Source of the DNA: Bacteroidales bacterium UBA6248
GTDB lineage: Bacteria > Bacteroidota > Bacteroidia > Bacteroidales > Lentimicrobiaceae
DNA: 7,753 bases
Assembly: GCA_002441345.1 (NCBI GenBank)
Contig: DJVU01000017.1
Span: 1 to 7,753, forward strand
Reading direction: 5' to 3'
Shown: positions 5,619 to 7,753 of the stretch, piece by piece
Position numbering within the stretch: position 1 is the stretch's first letter
Layout of the letters: every line of letters begins with the position of its first letter
Position numbers and translations under genes: made by a program
Notes under the pieces: model-generated
The model's database searches: none
Told to the model about the DNA's origin: nothing
What the model saw: the letters and a program-made list of their open reading frames with translations, nothing else

Positions 5619-7118
5619 ATGATCAAGAAAGTTCTTGTAGCAAACCGTGGAGAGATCGCGGTACGTATCATGCGGTCGTGCCGCGAGATGGGAATCCCCA
5701 CTGTTGCTGTATATTCTGAAGCCGATCGCTCAGCCATGCATGTTCGCTATGCCGACGAGGCCTATTACATCGGAGCAGCGCCATCTTCCGAGAGTTATCT
5801 GAACATTGAGCGTATACTTGAGGCCGCCCGCAAATCGAAAGCAGATGCCATTCATCCGGGTTATGGATTTCTATCGGAGAATGCGGAGTTTTCGGAGCGC
5901 TGCAGTGCTGAAGGTATTGAATTCATCGGTCCGGGTCCGGATGCCATCCGTCAGATGGGAGATAAAATTACCGCCCGCAAAACCATGATTGCGGCAGGCG
6001 TACCCGTTGTTCCGGGAACCGTTGGTGCCATTACCAGTTTTGAGGAGGCCATAGATAAGATTCGTGAGATCGGTCTGCCGGTGATGATAAAAGCATCCGC
6101 CGGCGGTGGCGGGAAGGGAATGCGCCTGGTAAAGGATGAAGCATCCGTTGAAAGCTCCCTGCGTGGCGCCCGTTCGGAGGCAAAAGCAGCATTTGGCGAC
6201 GATGCCGTTTACATCGAGAAGTACATAGAATCGCCTCACCATATTGAATTTCAGATACTTGCCGACAAACACGGAAATGCCATACATCTGTTTGAGCGGG
6301 AGTGTTCGGTGCAGCGCAGACATCAAAAAGTGGTGGAGGAAACTCCTTCGCCCCTGCTAACCCCCGCTATACGGGCCGAAATGGGAGCCCATGCCGTTGC
6401 AGCCGCCAAAGCGTGTAATTATCACGGAGCCGGAACCATAGAATTTATTGTTGACGACAATCTGAACTACTACTTCCTGGAAATGAACACCCGCCTTCAG
6501 GTGGAGCATCCGATCACGGAACGCGTGGTTGGTGTTGACCTGGTAAAAGAGATGATCAACATCGCCAATGGCAAGCCCCTCTCCTGTCGCCAGGAAGATC
6601 TGAAGCAGTCGGGCCACGCCATCGAGTGCCGTATATATGCAGAAGACCCTGAGCAGAATTTCATGCCGAGTCCGGGAACCATACGTCATATTTCCGAACC
6701 TCTCGGGTTGGGAGTGCGGCACGACGGGTATGTTTACGAAGGGTATACCATTCCCATCTACTACGATCCCATGATTTCGAAGCTGATTGTTTGGGCACCC
6801 AACCGGGATGAGGCCATCGGCAGAATGAGCCGGGCGTTGCATGAATACAAAATTACCGGGGTAAAAACATCCATACCTTTCCTTGCCCGCATTATGGAAT
6901 CGCCGGTCTTTCGCTCGGGAAAATACAACACCCATTTTATTGAGGAAAACAGCGAGTTTCTGTTTTCAAAAGCCGACTGTGACGGAATATGCGAGGATAT
7001 GGCCCTGATTGCTGCCTATCTGGAATATACCGCGGCACTTCAGCACACGGAAGCGGCTCCGGAAGAACAGAAACCGGCCAGCCGCTGGAAGAATTCTGAA
7101 CGCCGGGCTTACATTTAA
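5619..7118 (+). CDS. accC: Biotin carboxylase subunit of an acyl-CoA carboxylase
   Basis: A 499-residue ATP-grasp enzyme that carboxylates carrier-bound biotin with ATP and bicarbonate. The N-terminal biotin carboxylase domain (1-110) begins IKKVLVANRGEIAVRI and contains HPGYGFLSEN (79-88). The ATP-grasp domain has K116, K159, the glycine-rich loop AGGGGKGM (161-168), HHIEFQ (207-212), K237, metal ligands E275 and E288, and the active-site set N290, R292 and E296 (LEMNTRLQVEHP). The C-terminal domain contains R338, the catalytic Arg that binds carboxybiotin. All key residues are present. The protein is about 50 residues longer than the classical 449-residue AccC: after about 450 there is a low-conservation tail ending in a Glu/Lys/Arg-rich stretch. 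The carrier gene follows after 11 bp in the same orientation. With that type of carrier, the complex is more likely a propionyl/acyl-CoA carboxylase than a dedicated acetyl-CoA carboxylase, so accC is a conventional label. No Shine-Dalgarno sequence is seen. Confidence 0.95.
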   Translation: MIKKVLVANRGEIAVRIMRSCREMGIPTVAVYSEADRSAMHVRYADEAYYIGAAPSSESYLNIERILEAARKSKADAIHPGYGFLSENAEFSERCSAEGIEFIGPGPDAIRQMGDKITARKTMIAAGVPVVPGTVGAITSFEEAIDKIREIGLPVMIKASAGGGGKGMRLVKDEASVESSLRGARSEAKAAFGDDAVYIEKYIESPHHIEFQILADKHGNAIHLFERECSVQRRHQKVVEETPSPLLTPAIRAEMGAHAVAAAKACNYHGAGTIEFIVDDNLNYYFLEMNTRLQVEHPITERVVGVDLVKEMINIANGKPLSCRQEDLKQSGHAIECRIYAEDPEQNFMPSPGTIRHISEPLGLGVRHDGYVYEGYTIPIYYDPMISKLIVWAPNRDEAIGRMSRALHEYKITGVKTSIPFLARIMESPVFRSGKYNTHFIEENSEFLFSKADCDGICEDMALIAAYLEYTAALQHTEAAPEEQKPASRWKNSERRAYI

Positions 7119-7129
7119 CCTTTGAATTT

Positions 7130-7639
7130 ATGCCAATAGAGATAAATATTGACGGGCGTACTGCCCGTGTTGAAGAGCTGAAGCGCGACGGAAATCTGGT
7201 AACCTTCAAAGTGGATGATGAGATTTACGAGGTGGATGCCATGCGCGTTGGTCAGGGACTCTATTCCATGATCTATAAGGGAAGATCGTACAATCTGGAA
7301 ATGATCGACAACGGCTCTCCCAGACATTATACGGTTAACTCCTTTCACGATTCGTGGCAGCTCGAGGTAATCGATGCACAAACCCGTTACCGGATGAACC
7401 GGTCGAAAGGTGATGATACCGACAGCGGCAATACCATTGTTTCGCCCATGCCCGGGAAGATCGTAAAAATTCCGGTAAAACCCGGCGATGCAGTGGAAGC
7501 AGGTCAGACACTTATCATTGTATCGGCAATGAAAATGGAAAGCGAATTCAAGGCCAAATCTGCCGGAACCGTTAAGTCCGTTCATGTTGCGGAAGGCGAT
7601 ACGGTGGACAGCAATAAGGTGCTGGTTGTGGTGGAGTAG
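7130..7639 (+). CDS. Biotin carboxyl carrier protein of an acyl-CoA carboxylase
   Basis: A 169-residue protein carrying biotin between the carboxylase and carboxyltransferase active sites. The C-terminal biotinyl/lipoyl domain (about 101-169) begins NTIVSPMPGKIVKI, has the signature SAMKMES with biotin-accepting K135, and ends in a mirror-image strand set to VLVVVE. The N-terminal 95 residues are strand-rich, with repeated segments such as FKVDDEIYEVDAM (26-38) and YSMIYKGRSYNLEMID (45-60). This resembles the BT (carboxyltransferase-contact) domain that lies before the carrier domain in propionyl-CoA carboxylase alpha chains, rather than the Ala/Pro-rich linker of classical AccB. A short Asp/Ser/Gly linker (92-100) joins the two parts. 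The gene starts 11 bp after the carboxylase stop, so translation is probably coupled; no Shine-Dalgarno motif is evident. A carboxyltransferase beta-subunit gene is expected beyond the window. The carrier role is near certain, the BT-like reading is inferred. Confidence 0.92.
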   Translation: MPIEINIDGRTARVEELKRDGNLVTFKVDDEIYEVDAMRVGQGLYSMIYKGRSYNLEMIDNGSPRHYTVNSFHDSWQLEVIDAQTRYRMNRSKGDDTDSGNTIVSPMPGKIVKIPVKPGDAVEAGQTLIIVSAMKMESEFKAKSAGTVKSVHVAEGDTVDSNKVLVVVE

Positions 7640-7729
7640 AATAAGAAACGAGTTTTTACCGGGCAGATCCGCTTCCAGAGCATCCGCCGGAGGCGAACCA
7701 GGCAGAAAGAGAGGCAAGGGAAGGAAAGT

Positions 7730-7753
7730 CTAATTTTTAATTTCTAATTTTTA
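7730..7753. repeat. AT-rich direct repeat at the right edge
   Basis: CTAATTTTTA occurs at 7730-7739 and again at 7744-7753, a 14-base period, directly after a purine-rich stretch (about 7701-7729). It lies in the spacer after the carrier gene and may continue beyond the window. Short TAATTTTTA-type repeats are common in intergenic DNA of this phylum; no function is assigned. Confidence 0.45.

Noticed and set aside
6357..6935. 192-codon minus-strand frame inside the carboxylase gene
   Set aside because: Antisense shadow of conserved carboxylase sequence.
7115..7717. 200-codon minus-strand frame opposite the biotin carrier gene
   Set aside because: Antisense shadow of a gene with an intact biotinylation motif; the translation has no recognisable domain.
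1..7753. CRISPR array or known defence system
   Set aside because: No regularly spaced repeats and no nuclease, helicase, reverse transcriptase or methyltransferase motifs were seen in any frame.

Overview
The window looks like chromosomal DNA of a member of the Bacteroidota. The evidence is a type IX secretion (T9SS) type A C-terminal sorting domain, a lipoprotein whose lipid-attached Cys is followed by Lys-Lys-Asp, a promoter matching the Bacteroidota TTG-N19-TAnnTTTG consensus, and start codons without clear Shine-Dalgarno sequences. No species is assigned.

Left part (1 to about 4260), visibly AT-rich and all on the minus strand. In transcription order it holds an IS66-family transposase remnant (4230-3763), a lipoprotein of unknown function (2989-1940), a T9SS-exported beta-rich protein (1763-294) and, 11 bp further on, the start of a YadA-head-like adhesin that runs out of the window (282-1). 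This reads as accessory, cell-surface DNA. The spacers hold a 16-bp perfect palindrome, a long imperfect inverted repeat at the lipoprotein stop codon and a near-palindrome upstream of the lipoprotein.

Junction (about 4150-4370). Next to the truncated IS66 gene lies the 3' part of a tRNA gene: anticodon arm (apparent anticodon CCG, Arg), variable loop, T arm and 3' acceptor strand, with no D arm and no 5' acceptor strand. It is followed by a strong hairpin terminator. Base composition changes here. The most economical reading is an integration scar (att site) or IS-mediated deletion at a tRNA-Arg gene, with the accessory region on the left and backbone on the right.

Right part (4370-7753), visibly richer in G+C. 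A HAD-superfamily phosphatase gene (5321-4467, minus) has a good predicted promoter. Diverging from it is an acyl-CoA carboxylase operon: a biotin carboxylase (5619-7118) and a biotin carboxyl carrier protein (7130-7639), 11 bp apart. The carboxylase carboxylates biotin on the carrier lysine (K135) using ATP and bicarbonate. A carboxyltransferase gene is expected just past the right edge but is not in the window.

No CRISPR array, complete RNA gene, toxin-antitoxin pair or recognisable novel defence system was found. The items most worth a second look are the tRNA/IS66 junction, the two-part codon usage of the lipoprotein gene, and the exported protein/adhesin pair.
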